In this document: positions 27,363 through 37,342 of the stretch, piece by piece
Numbering within the stretch: position 1 is the stretch's first letter
Layout of the letters: every line of letters starts with the position of its first letter
Assembly (NCBI RefSeq): GCF_020097135.1
Contig: NZ_CP083608.1
Span: 1,116,001-1,180,000, forward strand
From: Macrococcus armenti
Lineage (GTDB): Bacteria; Bacillota; Bacilli; Staphylococcales; Staphylococcaceae
Direction of reading: 5' to 3'
DNA: 64,000 nt
Program-made: the position numbers and the translations under genes
The notes under the pieces: model-generated
The model's database searches: none
What the model saw: the letters and a program-made list of their open reading frames with translations, nothing else
What the model was told of the DNA's origin: nothing

Positions 27363-27413
27363 AATCCGGACAAAATTAGAAAACAAATTTCATTTTCATA
27401 AATTGTCCGGATT
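27363..27413 (-). repeat. Long-loop inverted repeat between asnS and dnaD
   Basis: 11-bp perfect arms, AATCCGGACAA and TTGTCCGGATT, 29 bases apart. Each arm holds the palindrome TCCGGA. On the minus strand TTTTAATG follows, so it may be a weak asnS terminator, or a pair of protein sites before dnaD. Confidence 0.6.
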
Positions 27414-27440
27414 GAAATTTAGTAATTAATATTAACAGTA

Positions 27441-28736
27441 TTACGGATATAAGCGGTTTAATAGTCGTGGGAACGGACTCGTTTCACGAACATGTTCAAC
27501 ACCTGATAACCAAGCTACCGTTCTTTCTAATCCAAGTCCGAAACCTGAATGCGGTACACTACCATACTTACGTAAATCTGTATAATAACTATAAGCAGCT
27601 GGATCTAAACCATGTTCTTTAATGCGTTCTTCAAGAAGCGCTAAGTCATCAATACGTTCTGATCCACCGATGATTTCACCGTAACCTTCTGGCGCAATCA
27701 TATCTGCACATTTAACCGTACCCTCTTCATCAGGATTTGGCTGCATATAGAAAGGTTTAATACTTGTAGGATAATTAATAATAAATACTGGCATATCATA
27801 GTGATTTGCGATTGCAGTCTCATGTGGTGCACCGAAGTCATCACCCCATTCAATATCATCGAAACCTTGTTCTTTAAGGAATTTAATCGCATCTGTATAA
27901 GTAATTCTTGGGAATGGTGTAGAAATTTGTTCTAACTTCGAAGTGTCACGTCCAAGAATTTTTAAATCTAATTGACAGTTTTTAAGTACCGATTGAACAA
28001 GATGCGTTACATACTGCTCCTGCACTTCTAAACTGTCCTCATGCGTATAAAATGCCATTTCTGGTTCTATCATCCAGAATTCAATTAAGTGACGGCGTGT
28101 TTTCGATTTCTCTGCTCTGAACGTTGGCCCGAAAGAAAAAACTTTACCATGAGCCATAGCTGCTGCTTCCATATATAATTGACCACTTTGAGATAAAAAT
28201 GCATCTTCATCAAAGTATTTAGTATGGAATAATTCACTCGTTCCTTCAGGTGCTGAACCAGTTAAAATTGGTGGATCAATTTTAGTGAATCCTTCTTTGT
28301 TAAAAAATTCATATGTAGCACGGATAATTTCATTTCTGATTTTCATTACTGCATGCTGGCGTTTTGAACGTAGCCATAAGTGACGATGATCCATCAGGAA
28401 ATCTGTACCATGTGCTTTAGGTGTAATAGGATAGTCGACCGCTTCGTGTATTACTTCAAGGTTCGTAACTTCCATCTCATAACCAAAATCAGAACGTTCA
28501 TCTTCTTTAATTACACCTGTAATATATAAAGAAGATTCCTGTGTAATCCCTTTTGCAACTTTAAATAAGTCTTCACCAATTGATTCTTTTACAACGACAG
28601 CCTGCATAAAACCTGTACCATCTCTCAGTTGCAGGAACGCAATCTTACCGCTTGAACGTTTGTTTAAAATCCAAGCACCAATCGTCACTGTTTGACCGAC
28701 AAAGTTCGGTGATTGATTTATTGTAATTTTCGTCAT
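27441..28736 (-). CDS. asnS: Asparaginyl-tRNA synthetase
   Basis: Class II synthetase that charges tRNA-Asn. N-terminal OB-fold anticodon domain ([18 protein letters not shown]). Class II motif 2 is [15 protein letters not shown] and motif 3 is [15 protein letters not shown]. 431 residues from the ATG at 28736, which has GGAGAT before it; a slightly longer in-frame start exists. No T-box leader is present: only 72 bp separate it from dinG upstream. Confidence 0.95.
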   Translation of the reverse strand: MTKITINQSPNFVGQTVTIGAWILNKRSSGKIAFLQLRDGTGFMQAVVVKESIGEDLFKVAKGITQESSLYITGVIKEDERSDFGYEMEVTNLEVIHEAVDYPITPKAHGTDFLMDHRHLWLRSKRQHAVMKIRNEIIRATYEFFNKEGFTKIDPPILTGSAPEGTSELFHTKYFDEDAFLSQSGQLYMEAAAMAHGKVFSFGPTFRAEKSKTRRHLIEFWMIEPEMAFYTHEDSLEVQEQYVTHLVQSVLKNCQLDLKILGRDTSKLEQISTPFPRITYTDAIKFLKEQGFDDIEWGDDFGAPHETAIANHYDMPVFIINYPTSIKPFYMQPNPDEEGTVKCADMIAPEGYGEIIGGSERIDDLALLEERIKEHGLDPAAYSYYTDLRKYGSVPHSGFGLGLERTVAWLSGVEHVRETSPFPRLLNRLYP

Positions 28737-28808
28737 GTTAATATCTCCAATCATAGTGTTTATAATAATATTTTACCAATTATCCATTAGAAAGATAAGT
28801 GGTGTGTA

Positions 28809-31361
28809 TTAAATTTTTTGATTTATTTCATCAATAACTTCTGTGAATGTATTAATATTGCCACTTTCTACATGAAATGACTTTAAAATATGAGAAAAGT
28901 GCGAAGAAAACTTCCCTTCAAGTATCCTTCTGTCAAAACAAATAAGCATTCCCCTATCATTTTCATTTCGAATGAGCCTACCTGTTGCCTGGTGCAACTT
29001 ATTAACTGCACTTGGTAACTGATAATCCATAAACACATCATTTACTTCATCTCTCATGAGCATAATGTTTAAATCGTCCGGATGCATAAACGGTAAGGAG
29101 ATGATCATCACCGTTTTAAATCCATCATATTTAAAGTCTACTCCTTCATAAAATGTCTGCGTTGCTAAAAATACACCTTTATCAAGTAAATTAAACTGCT
29201 CGTTCAACTTAACAGTATTAACATCTGACGTTTGAGAAATAATTAATGAAGGATCAAATAGTTCAACGAGATAACTTCGTAATAATTCAATTTGACCGTA
29301 GCTGTTCATTAAAATTAATACTTTAGATGAAATATGTTCTAAATAATAATGTATATATTGCATACAGCTTTCTATATATTGTTCAGTATGCCTGTAATTA
29401 AACTGCGGGACATCATTTGGTACGAACAGCGTCGCTTTATATTTTGAAAACGTGTTTTCATATTTATAGAAATGCTCTGCATCTGGATTAAACTGCTCTA
29501 GAAATGATAAAGTCTGCATCGTTCCGGATAGAAATACTTTAGATGAAAATTTATTAAAGATTCTATTTGTCAGTAAATCGTTTATGGATATCGATTTACT
29601 GATGAGTGACATGCTTGCTTTATTATTATTTTTCATCTGAATATATAATTCTTTATATACTTTGATTTGTATCCAGACAGTCAAAAAGTACTGATGCAGC
29701 ATTGCAAGTTTTGTTTTTACGACGTCTTCTAGTTTCCCGCTTTGTAACTGTGTTAAAATATCATTTATCTCTTTAAAGAGCGCATAAATATGACTGTGTT
29801 CTTCAATGGTAACTCTAATGACATATTTACCTTCATAATATAATGATAAGCGTTCAAATAAATCATCAATTTTTTGATTTAATAAAGTAATTTCATAATC
29901 ACTATTATGAATATCATTCAAAGATTGAACCTTGCTGTCGGGTAAAGATTTTATCGTTTGACCGATTATATATTTAATGTTCTGGTAATTTAATGTGTCA
30001 TACGCATTATTTAATGCATAATCCAGCAACTGATGTGCTTCATCTACTATTAAGTGATCGTACGATTTAAATATATCGTTTTTTCTACGACTTAATAAAT
30101 GCGCGTGATTCGTAATACCGATATGAGGTGTATTAGAAATATCATGATATATATAATACGCATCACGATTGTAGTCATATAATGCATACATTAAATCAAA
30201 ATATATTTTTCTTCCACCATTCAAATTGAGTCGATCAATATCACCGCCATGTGGCTCAAGTATAAACGTTAAAAGCTGCATTTTTAAAAGTAATATATCA
30301 TGATTCTCTTTTTCATCATTTAAAATTTCATTAATAAATTGCAATGATAAATAATGGCGTTTGCTTTTAATAAATTGCACTGGCACTTGAATATGTAGTG
30401 CTGCTTCAAGTTGCTTTAAATCATCATTAATAATTTGTTTTTGCAGAAATATAGTTGAAGTTGATAATAAAACTGATGTTTGTTGGTTACTCAAATAATA
30501 TATTAATGCGATTAAGTAGCTTACCGTTTTCCCACTTCCTAAATCCGCTTCAATCGTCAACGTATTATGCTGCATCAATTGATTATAAATACGTTGTGAT
30601 AATTCAAATTGTTTCTCACGATATGTAAACCCGAGTTTCATAATCGTATTTTCAAAAAATTGATCAAATGATTGATGTATAGGTGGTAACGTATCAAACG
30701 ACTGCTGTTTCTTATAAAAATACAACCCAGAGTGATTTTCGAAATGTTTTTCAGCCGAATATTCCATAAGTATTTCAAAGATGAGTTCTTCCATGTTGTA
30801 GCGCATAATTTTGGCATACTTATACAGTCTTTTTAAAGTATCGGTCGGATATACCGATACTTTATTTATACTTGCAATCAACACTTCTGCCGTCGCGACT
30901 GCATCATCTATTGCTCTATGTGCAAGATCCAGATTAATATTCAGTTCATCTGTTATGGATTTAAGCTGGTAGCGCTCTAAAGATGGATAGACAATTTTAA
31001 ACCAATCTACCGTATCAATAATATAATTCGGATGATAATCCATATGCATTCGTCTAAAATATTTCTGTAAAAATCTTAAATCGAATTGTACATTATGTGC
31101 TACAAATACACAGTCTTCTATTAATGCGTATACGTCTGATGCAATTTCGCTGAACTTTGGCGCATTTAATAAGTGTGCTTCATCAATTTTTGTCAGTGAT
31201 TGAATAAATGCAGGTATTTGCTGATTACACGCTATAAATGAATCAAATGTTTCAATAATTTTCTTATCCTGAACAATTGCGATTCCAATTTGAATCATTT
31301 CATCGCTATCAATATTGTTACCTGTCGTTTCTATATCAACGACTGCATATTTCCGCTTCAT
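28809..31361 (-). CDS. dinG: DinG-family protein with N-terminal DEDD 3'-5' exonuclease
   Basis: The 850-residue protein fuses a DEDD exonuclease (residues 1-165: VVDIETTGNN, FVAHNVQFDLRFL, LDLAHRAIDDA) to an SF2 helicase-like part. Walker A is EADLGSGKT near residue 275, the Walker B box VDEAH, and the C-terminal motif ATGRLIRNENDRG. No Cys cluster lies between Walker A and DEAH, so the iron-sulfur domain of E. coli DinG is missing, as in Staphylococcus, where DinG is reported to act as a nuclease. birA ends 8 bp upstream. Ribosome site AGGTGAT. Confidence 0.92.
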   Translation of the reverse strand: MKRKYAVVDIETTGNNIDSDEMIQIGIAIVQDKKIIETFDSFIACNQQIPAFIQSLTKIDEAHLLNAPKFSEIASDVYALIEDCVFVAHNVQFDLRFLQKYFRRMHMDYHPNYIIDTVDWFKIVYPSLERYQLKSITDELNINLDLAHRAIDDAVATAEVLIASINKVSVYPTDTLKRLYKYAKIMRYNMEELIFEILMEYSAEKHFENHSGLYFYKKQQSFDTLPPIHQSFDQFFENTIMKLGFTYREKQFELSQRIYNQLMQHNTLTIEADLGSGKTVSYLIALIYYLSNQQTSVLLSTSTIFLQKQIINDDLKQLEAALHIQVPVQFIKSKRHYLSLQFINEILNDEKENHDILLLKMQLLTFILEPHGGDIDRLNLNGGRKIYFDLMYALYDYNRDAYYIYHDISNTPHIGITNHAHLLSRRKNDIFKSYDHLIVDEAHQLLDYALNNAYDTLNYQNIKYIIGQTIKSLPDSKVQSLNDIHNSDYEITLLNQKIDDLFERLSLYYEGKYVIRVTIEEHSHIYALFKEINDILTQLQSGKLEDVVKTKLAMLHQYFLTVWIQIKVYKELYIQMKNNNKASMSLISKSISINDLLTNRIFNKFSSKVFLSGTMQTLSFLEQFNPDAEHFYKYENTFSKYKATLFVPNDVPQFNYRHTEQYIESCMQYIHYYLEHISSKVLILMNSYGQIELLRSYLVELFDPSLIISQTSDVNTVKLNEQFNLLDKGVFLATQTFYEGVDFKYDGFKTVMIISLPFMHPDDLNIMLMRDEVNDVFMDYQLPSAVNKLHQATGRLIRNENDRGMLICFDRRILEGKFSSHFSHILKSFHVESGNINTFTEVIDEINQKI

Positions 31362-31369
31362 TTTATCAC

Positions 31370-32335
31370 CTACAATTCTATATCTGCACTAATAAATCGA
31401 TACGTTTTACCATCTTCACCCATTACATTTAAAGTTCCATTTTCATTCATTGATGTTGCCTTTCCATATACAACATTATTACCTTCTGTATACTTTAAAG
31501 TTCTGTCGAACATTAATGCATATCGCTCATAGTCTGATTTTACATCTTTGAATTCACTGTGCAAAAATTTGTTATAATATTTTTCTAAGTTACAAATCAG
31601 CAATTTAAAAAACTGATAACGATCAATATACAGACCCGTTTCAACACTTAAGCTCGTAGCTGTTTGCTGTAACGCTTCAGGAAATTGTTTCACTTCTGTA
31701 TTTAAGTTGATACCAATGCCACAAATGATTTGATTAATTTGATCCTGGTTCCCTTTAATTTCCGTCAAAAACCCACTAAGTTTCTTGTCATTTATAAATA
31801 TATCATTCGGCCACTTAATGTTTACATCTTCGTAGTAATGATGCATCGTTTCTGCGAGCGCAAGTGCGATAAATAAATTAAATGTCGTTAGCTTATGAAG
31901 CGCTATATCTGGCTTTAATACGACGCTCATCCATAAACCTGTATCCGGTAATGAAGACCAATTACGTCTAAAGCGTCCTCGACCATCCGTCTGGACTTCA
32001 CTTAATACGATAAAAGGGTCGCTTTCATTTAGTGCTAATTTTTCAGCCTCATCCTGTGTGGACGTCAATGATTCATAAATGAAACCTTTATGAAACAGTT
32101 GTGAATCTTCTAAAATTAAATTAATGAGATGCGCATCCCATCTTTTAGGAAACTGAATTAACGTATAACCTTTATTACTAACGGAAGTAATGTGATATCC
32201 CTTTTCCTTTAGCGCATCAATTGCTTTCCATACAGCAGTTCTTGAAATGTTTAATTGTTCAGCTAACTTTTGGCCAGACACTGCTGACGCTGAACGATAT
32301 AAAACTTTAACAATATCATATTCATATTTTGACAT
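31370..32335 (-). CDS. birA: Biotin ligase/biotin operon repressor BirA
   Basis: Attaches biotin to carboxylase subunits and represses biotin genes. N-terminal winged helix LAEQLNISRTAVWKAIDAL. Ligase domain has the biotinyl-AMP loop GRGRFRRNW and KWPNDIFI with the catalytic Lys. C-terminal SH3-like domain ends TYRFISADIEL. I take the ATG at 32335, since the earlier in-frame start codon is TTG; this gives 321 residues and overlaps cca by 14 bases. Confidence 0.93.
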   Translation of the reverse strand: MSKYEYDIVKVLYRSASAVSGQKLAEQLNISRTAVWKAIDALKEKGYHITSVSNKGYTLIQFPKRWDAHLINLILEDSQLFHKGFIYESLTSTQDEAEKLALNESDPFIVLSEVQTDGRGRFRRNWSSLPDTGLWMSVVLKPDIALHKLTTFNLFIALALAETMHHYYEDVNIKWPNDIFINDKKLSGFLTEIKGNQDQINQIICGIGINLNTEVKQFPEALQQTATSLSVETGLYIDRYQFFKLLICNLEKYYNKFLHSEFKDVKSDYERYALMFDRTLKYTEGNNVVYGKATSMNENGTLNVMGEDGKTYRFISADIEL

Positions 32336-33551
32336 GCTTATCAATCCATTCTAATATCGCATTCTTTTCATTTTTTAACGTATTGTGAATAACAGCATTC
32401 TCAACAGACTCGATGACCGTTTTAACCCATGGACCACCCTTTTTGTTAAAATGCTTCATTAACATTGTACCATTTATTGCGAGCATTGCTCTTGATTGTA
32501 TTTGAAGCGCATCCTTTACACGTAGTATTTCTGATGCATTAAATTCTCTATATGCGTCACTTAATTCAATCTCTTCAATCAAATTAATAATATGAGCTAA
32601 ATTAATGAGTTGTTCCTGACGATAATGATAGACAAGATACGGTAGTGACTTGTCTCCACGTGACAAAGTTGATAGCAATGTTACATTATCTTTGATGCTC
32701 TTTTTCTGATTATTAGACAACTTTAATATATTTAATTTATTTAATAGTGTCAGATCAATTAAATATATGTATAAGGATATATAATCAGTAAAAGACATTG
32801 GTTGATCTACAACAAAGTTTTCCATCTCTTTAAAAAATGGAATATGTTTATGAAGCTGAATTGAAAAAAATGTATTTAGTGCACCAGCAACATTTATGCC
32901 TTCAGTTAGTTTACATAATTCGATTATGATTCTCTCGATTGATACGTGTGACAATAACGGTGCATGTTTTTCCATCGCCTTCAATGTCTCGTCCTCAATT
33001 GAAAAATTAAGTACACTCATAAATCTTAATGCACGTATAATGCGCAATGCGTCTTCATAAAAACGTTTATCCGGGTCTCCTACAGCTTTAATCAAGCGTT
33101 TTTCGATATGCATCTCACCATTAAAGTAATCATATAATGTATTATGTTGAATCGCCATCGCATTGACTGTGAAATCTCTTCTTTCTAAGTCTGTTTTTAA
33201 AGATTTAACAAACGTTACACATTCCGGTCGTCGATGGTCTTCATATTCACCATCTTCGCGGAATGTTGTAACCTCAAATGGCATATCATCCTGTAATACG
33301 ATTACTGTACCATGTTCTATCCCAACTGGAATTGTTTTATCAAATAATTCAACGATCTTGTCTGGCATGCAATCGGTCGTTATATCTATATCGTTGACCG
33401 GAATATTCATTAATAAATTTCTCACGGCGCCACCAACAATATATGCTTCATAGCCATGTTGATTCAGTAAATTGATAATTGATTGCGCACGTTGAAACAT
33501 TAACTTTTTATCTTCGTCCAACCCACTTATCATATTTTTAATATTATTCAT
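32322..33551 (-). CDS. cca: CCA-adding tRNA nucleotidyltransferase
   Basis: Builds or repairs the CCA end of tRNAs. The head domain has YIVGGAVRNLLMNIPVNDID with the G-G and D-x-D metal residues, then ERRDFTVNAMA. The neck motif is EDALRIIRALRF. 409 residues fits the class II single-enzyme CCA type. The ATG overlaps the bshA stop by 8 bases. The bshA-cca-birA order is shared with bacilli. Confidence 0.94.
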   Translation of the reverse strand: MNNIKNMISGLDEDKKLMFQRAQSIINLLNQHGYEAYIVGGAVRNLLMNIPVNDIDITTDCMPDKIVELFDKTIPVGIEHGTVIVLQDDMPFEVTTFREDGEYEDHRRPECVTFVKSLKTDLERRDFTVNAMAIQHNTLYDYFNGEMHIEKRLIKAVGDPDKRFYEDALRIIRALRFMSVLNFSIEDETLKAMEKHAPLLSHVSIERIIIELCKLTEGINVAGALNTFFSIQLHKHIPFFKEMENFVVDQPMSFTDYISLYIYLIDLTLLNKLNILKLSNNQKKSIKDNVTLLSTLSRGDKSLPYLVYHYRQEQLINLAHIINLIEEIELSDAYREFNASEILRVKDALQIQSRAMLAINGTMLMKHFNKKGGPWVKTVIESVENAVIHNTLKNEKNAILEWIDKHVKI

Positions 33552-34680
33552 TTATCTTCTTACTTTCTATCAAACTTCTATAAATTTCTTCATACTGATC
33601 CGTAATATGATGTGAAGCGAATCGTTCATTTATATCATCCAGCATTTTTGTTTGAAATTGTTTGTACAGTACATCGTTCGTCAGTAAATCTATCGCATAT
33701 TGACTCGCTTTTTTCGTATCTCCAATATCAACGATATATCCCGTCTCACCGTTCTTAATCACTTCTTTTATTCCACCGGCAGTAGTACCAATACATACAA
33801 CTCCCGAATGCATTGCTTCTAATAATACAAGCCCAAAACTTTCTTTTTCACTCATTAATAAAAATAAGTCTGCCATTTGATATAATGGTGCAACTCTTTC
33901 CTGTTTTCCTAAAAATAAAACATGATCACAAATATTTAATGACTTCGCATAGTCTCTCATCTTAGAAAGTTCTGGTCCATCCCCAATCAATACAAGTTTT
34001 GCAGATACTTCATCCAATATACCTTTAAACGTTTTAATGACATCCTGAATGCGTTTAACTTTCCTGAAATTCGAGACATGTACGATTACTTTTTCCTCAT
34101 CAGAAATACCGTAACACTGTCTTAAATATGGATTACTTTTATTTTCAAAATCTGATTCATTAATAAAATTATAAACTGTCTGTATATCTTTATCGGGTCC
34201 GATTATTTCATACGTTTCATTCGTTAATGAATTACTTACACTTGTTACGATGTCACTTTCTTCAATTCCAAACTTTATTGCTTCTTTAAGGGTAGAATCA
34301 TAACCTAGTACTGTAATATCTGTACCATGTAAAGTCGTTACAATCTTTACATCTTTACGTGCAATTTGACGTCCTAAAATGCCACATATCGCATGTGGTA
34401 CCGCATAATGCATATGCAGTACATCAAGGTCATATACATTTATAACTTCTGCAATTTTTGTCGCTAAAGTAATATCATATGGTGGATATTGAAATACTGA
34501 GTATTGATTCACATCCACTTGATGCACTGTTATATTGGGCATTTGAAAATGAATTCGAAATGGTGTATTCGATGTAATAAAATGAACATCATGACCTCGT
34601 TTAGCCATCATTATGCCAAGTTCTGTTGCAATGATGCCCGAACCGCCCATCGTAGGATAACATGTGATACCTATTTTCAT
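33544..34680 (-). CDS. bshA: N-acetyl-glucosaminyl L-malate synthase BshA
   Basis: First step of bacillithiol synthesis: joins GlcNAc from UDP-GlcNAc to L-malate. GT4 glycosyltransferase with N-terminal GITCYPTMGGSGIIATELG, HMHYAVPHAICG and TTLHGTDITVLG. The C-terminal nucleotide site has EKESFGLVLLEAMHSG. These are characteristic of BshA among GT4 enzymes. 378 residues. One base separates it from the MazG-like gene. Confidence 0.94.
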   Translation of the reverse strand: MKIGITCYPTMGGSGIIATELGIMMAKRGHDVHFITSNTPFRIHFQMPNITVHQVDVNQYSVFQYPPYDITLATKIAEVINVYDLDVLHMHYAVPHAICGILGRQIARKDVKIVTTLHGTDITVLGYDSTLKEAIKFGIEESDIVTSVSNSLTNETYEIIGPDKDIQTVYNFINESDFENKSNPYLRQCYGISDEEKVIVHVSNFRKVKRIQDVIKTFKGILDEVSAKLVLIGDGPELSKMRDYAKSLNICDHVLFLGKQERVAPLYQMADLFLLMSEKESFGLVLLEAMHSGVVCIGTTAGGIKEVIKNGETGYIVDIGDTKKASQYAIDLLTNDVLYKQFQTKMLDDINERFASHHITDQYEEIYRSLIESKKINE

Positions 34681-34681
34681 A

Positions 34682-35008
34682 TTATTCCTCCTCTATTCTT
34701 TCAAATCTATCATGGTCTCTCGTATTAAATTTCTGCATCGTCATATTGAAATATTCTGTCAGATCAATATCCATTGAGTTTGCAAGAGAAATTAATACGA
34801 ATAAATTATCGGCGAGCTCCATGCCAATTTCTTTTTCCTGTTCTGTAAGTTTCTTTTGTTTCGGTCCATAAACATGGTTAATTTCTCTCGCAAGTTCACC
34901 TACTTCTTCCGTAAGTCGGACCATATTTTCCATTGGTGTAAAGTAACCAACTTTAAACTGACGAATATATGTATCCACTTCGTTCTGCATTTCGTGTAAA
35001 GTATTCAT
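34682..35008 (-). CDS. MazG-like nucleotide pyrophosphohydrolase (YpjD-like)
   Basis: A 108-residue all-alpha NTP pyrophosphatase. Metal-binding pattern EEVGELAREINH and ELADNLFVLISLAN fits the MazG/YpjD family. It may hydrolyse non-canonical nucleoside triphosphates; substrate unknown. Start at ATG 35008 behind GGAGGAGAA; the longer frame would run into the divergent yitT promoter region. It leads the bshA-cca-birA-dinG group. Confidence 0.85.
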   Translation of the reverse strand: MNTLHEMQNEVDTYIRQFKVGYFTPMENMVRLTEEVGELAREINHVYGPKQKKLTEQEKEIGMELADNLFVLISLANSMDIDLTEYFNMTMQKFNTRDHDRFERIEEE

Positions 35009-35068
35009 TTTTCTCCTCCAAATAAACAGAATATTATGTATAATAATGGTTAAGAAAGGGGATTTTAT

Positions 35069-35941
35069 ATGAATCAGCAACTTAAGATTATCAACATTTT
35101 ATTTATTTTACTCGGTGCATTTATTTTTAGTTTCGGAATTGTCAATTTCAATATGGAAAATGAGCTGACTGAAGGTGGATTCACCGGTATCGCGTTAATA
35201 TTATATCATTTATTTGGCACAAGTCCTGCTCTATTGAACTTGATATTTAACATTCCATTATTTTTTGTAGGGTATAAATTACTAGGGAGACTGTCTTTCA
35301 TCTATACGATCATCGGAACTGTAAGTGTATCATTTTTCTTATGGTTATGTGAATTATTTCCGATGCACATTGCCCTTAAAAATGATTTACTGCTTGCTAG
35401 TTTATTCGGTGGTGTGTTCATCGGAACTGGTCTTGGTATAATATTCCGTTTCGGAGGTACGACTGGTGGAGTGGATATTGTTGCACGGCTAATGAAAAAA
35501 TTCTTTGATGTCCCAATCGGGAGAACGATGTTCGCATTTGATTGCCTGGTACTTATCGCTACGTATATAACGATTGGTGATTATATCATTACTATGTATA
35601 CACTCGTATGTGTGTATGTCGGTGCACGCGTTATCGATATCATTCAGGACAGTGGATATTCTGCACGTGGCGCTATGATCATTTCAGAATATCATAATGA
35701 AATATCTGATGAAATTAATCATTTATTAGAACGTGGCGTAACGATTATTTCAGCGCATGGCCATTATTCAAAATCAAATCGTCCAATTATATATTGTGTC
35801 GTTTCAAGAAATGAAATTCCACGTTTAAAGCAAATCATCAATACAATCGACCCTCATGCATTCGTATCATTACTTGACGTTCACGATGTCCTCGGTGAAG
35901 GATTCACGCTTGATGAGTTTAAAAAACCTATAGAAAGATAA
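35069..35941 (+). CDS. YitT family membrane protein (DUF161/DUF2179)
   Basis: A 290-residue protein with about five or six N-terminal membrane helices, GGTTGGVDIVARLMKK (conserved loop) and a C-terminal soluble DUF2179 domain (RGVTIISAHGHYSKSNRPII). It resembles Bacillus YpjC/YitT proteins, which have no settled function. Ribosome site AAAGGGGA. Divergent from the mazG-bshA group; TATAAT occurs at 35039-35044 in the gap. Confidence 0.85.
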   Translation: MNQQLKIINILFILLGAFIFSFGIVNFNMENELTEGGFTGIALILYHLFGTSPALLNLIFNIPLFFVGYKLLGRLSFIYTIIGTVSVSFFLWLCELFPMHIALKNDLLLASLFGGVFIGTGLGIIFRFGGTTGGVDIVARLMKKFFDVPIGRTMFAFDCLVLIATYITIGDYIITMYTLVCVYVGARVIDIIQDSGYSARGAMIISEYHNEISDEINHLLERGVTIISAHGHYSKSNRPIIYCVVSRNEIPRLKQIINTIDPHAFVSLLDVHDVLGEGFTLDEFKKPIER

Positions 35942-35967
35942 AAAGTGAGGCATTTGCCTCACTTTTT
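35941..35967. terminator. Bidirectional terminator after the YitT gene
   Basis: Stem AAAAGTGAGGC with its complement around a short loop, then six T. It touches the stop codons of both convergent genes. Confidence 0.85.
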
Positions 35968-36662
35968 TAATCACTATTTCTAGCCATCATAAAAAATCTA
36001 ATAAATTCTGCGACCGCAACTGCTGTAGCAGCAACATAAGTCATTGCAGCTGCAGATAAAACACGTTTCGCATGTTTATATTCTTCTGCATTTACAATTC
36101 CTAGCTTTTCAATTTGATGCATTGCACGATTACTTGCATCAAATTCTACTGGTAAAGTAACAATTGAAAACAATACTGCAAATGACATTAAAATGACACC
36201 TGCCCAGATTGCCATCGTACCTATGCCGCCACCTTGAGCACTTAATCCCGTTAATACTGCACCTACCATAATGAGTAAGTAACTGAATGTTGTACCTAAA
36301 TTTGCTAGTGGTAACAATGCACTACGTAACTTTAACATACTATAGCCTTTCGCATGTTGTATTGCATGCCCTACTTCGTGCGCAGCAATTGCTGTGCCTG
36401 CAACGCTCGGTTGTCTGAAATTTGAAGGACTGAGTACTACAAGTTTCTTTGTCGGATCATAATGATCAGATAAGAATCCTTCGCCTTCTACAACACGTAC
36501 ATCTGTAATACCGTTCGCTGCCAGAATTTCCTCTGCAACTTGTTGTCCTGATTTTCCACTGGTAGATTTAACACGACTATATTTATTATAAGTCGACTTA
36601 ACTTTATACTGGAAATACATTGGAACTAACATAATAATAATAAAATAAAAAATATAGCTCAT
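35967..36662 (-). CDS. Neutral zinc metallopeptidase (YugP-like)
   Basis: A 231-residue membrane protein of the zinc peptidase family PF04298. The zinc motif is AAHEVGHAIQHA. A membrane helix at the N-terminus (3-18) and two more after the motif (about 115-165) are followed by VEFDASNRAMHQI, the probable third zinc-ligand region. The C-terminal AAAMTYVAATAVAVAEFIR is also hydrophobic. Substrate unknown. Confidence 0.87.
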   Translation of the reverse strand: MSYIFYFIIIMLVPMYFQYKVKSTYNKYSRVKSTSGKSGQQVAEEILAANGITDVRVVEGEGFLSDHYDPTKKLVVLSPSNFRQPSVAGTAIAAHEVGHAIQHAKGYSMLKLRSALLPLANLGTTFSYLLIMVGAVLTGLSAQGGGIGTMAIWAGVILMSFAVLFSIVTLPVEFDASNRAMHQIEKLGIVNAEEYKHAKRVLSAAAMTYVAATAVAVAEFIRFFMMARNSD

Positions 36663-36698
36663 GTAAACACTCCTTCATAAGTATAGTTATATTTTAAT

Positions 36699-37289
36699 TT
36701 ATTGGTCAATTTTAATCAAATTATTTTGTTTGTATAAATAAAACAGTAGTAAGAAACTGCTTATAGTAAGCCAGAATGAAAAATAGCCAATATGATGTAT
36801 GTAATCTGACAGCATACTATATACCGGATACTGCATATAGACGTAATCAATCACATCATTATGGAACACCCATACCGCACTAATCGTCATCACTTTTAAG
36901 TTAATTTTAAATAAAGGAAAAAACATAATCGCCTGAATGGCCATAATACCGTGTGAAATAAGAAGCATCATACCGATAGTCGTTATCGTATCGAGTTTAA
37001 TAAATACGAGAATATTCATTACAACTGCCCATATACCGTATTTAAATAACGTTATAAAAGCAAGCGTTTCAAATAATGGTAAATGCTTTTTCAACAATAT
37101 CGCTATTAGCGCAATAACTAAAAATAAAGATGCTGTCGGACTATCAGGGATAAATGGCATGAAATACCACTTTGCTTGCTGTAACTGTCCTGCATACCAA
37201 TAGTAGCCATATAGCGTACCTAATATATTACAGACAATTATTATAGATAAAAATATTTTGTTCTGAATTAAGAAATAATATTGTGACAT
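36699..37289 (-). CDS. ypjA: YpjA family membrane protein (DUF1405)
   Basis: A 196-residue protein with five to six membrane helices and the DUF1405-like FIPDSPTASLFLVIALI near the N-terminus. Located directly after qcrABC, as ypjA in Bacillus. Function unknown. A strong terminator separates it from qcrC, so it likely has its own promoter or relies on read-through. Confidence 0.8.
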   Translation of the reverse strand: MSQYYFLIQNKIFLSIIIVCNILGTLYGYYWYAGQLQQAKWYFMPFIPDSPTASLFLVIALIAILLKKHLPLFETLAFITLFKYGIWAVVMNILVFIKLDTITTIGMMLLISHGIMAIQAIMFFPLFKINLKVMTISAVWVFHNDVIDYVYMQYPVYSMLSDYIHHIGYFSFWLTISSFLLLFYLYKQNNLIKIDQ

Positions 37290-37305
37290 ATCTTCACCTT
37301 ATAAA

Positions 37306-37337
37306 AAAAGAATCATCTTTTGCAAGATGATTCTTTT
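37306..37337 (-). terminator. Terminator of the qcrABC operon
   Basis: 14-bp stem AAAAGAATCATCTT with its complement and a 4-base loop. On the minus strand it is followed by a T tract of seven. Confidence 0.88.
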
Positions 37338-37342
37338 AGTCA

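Noticed and set aside
28737-28808. T-box leader for asnS
   Set aside because: Only 72 bp are available and no T-box sequence (TGGNACCGCG-like) is present.
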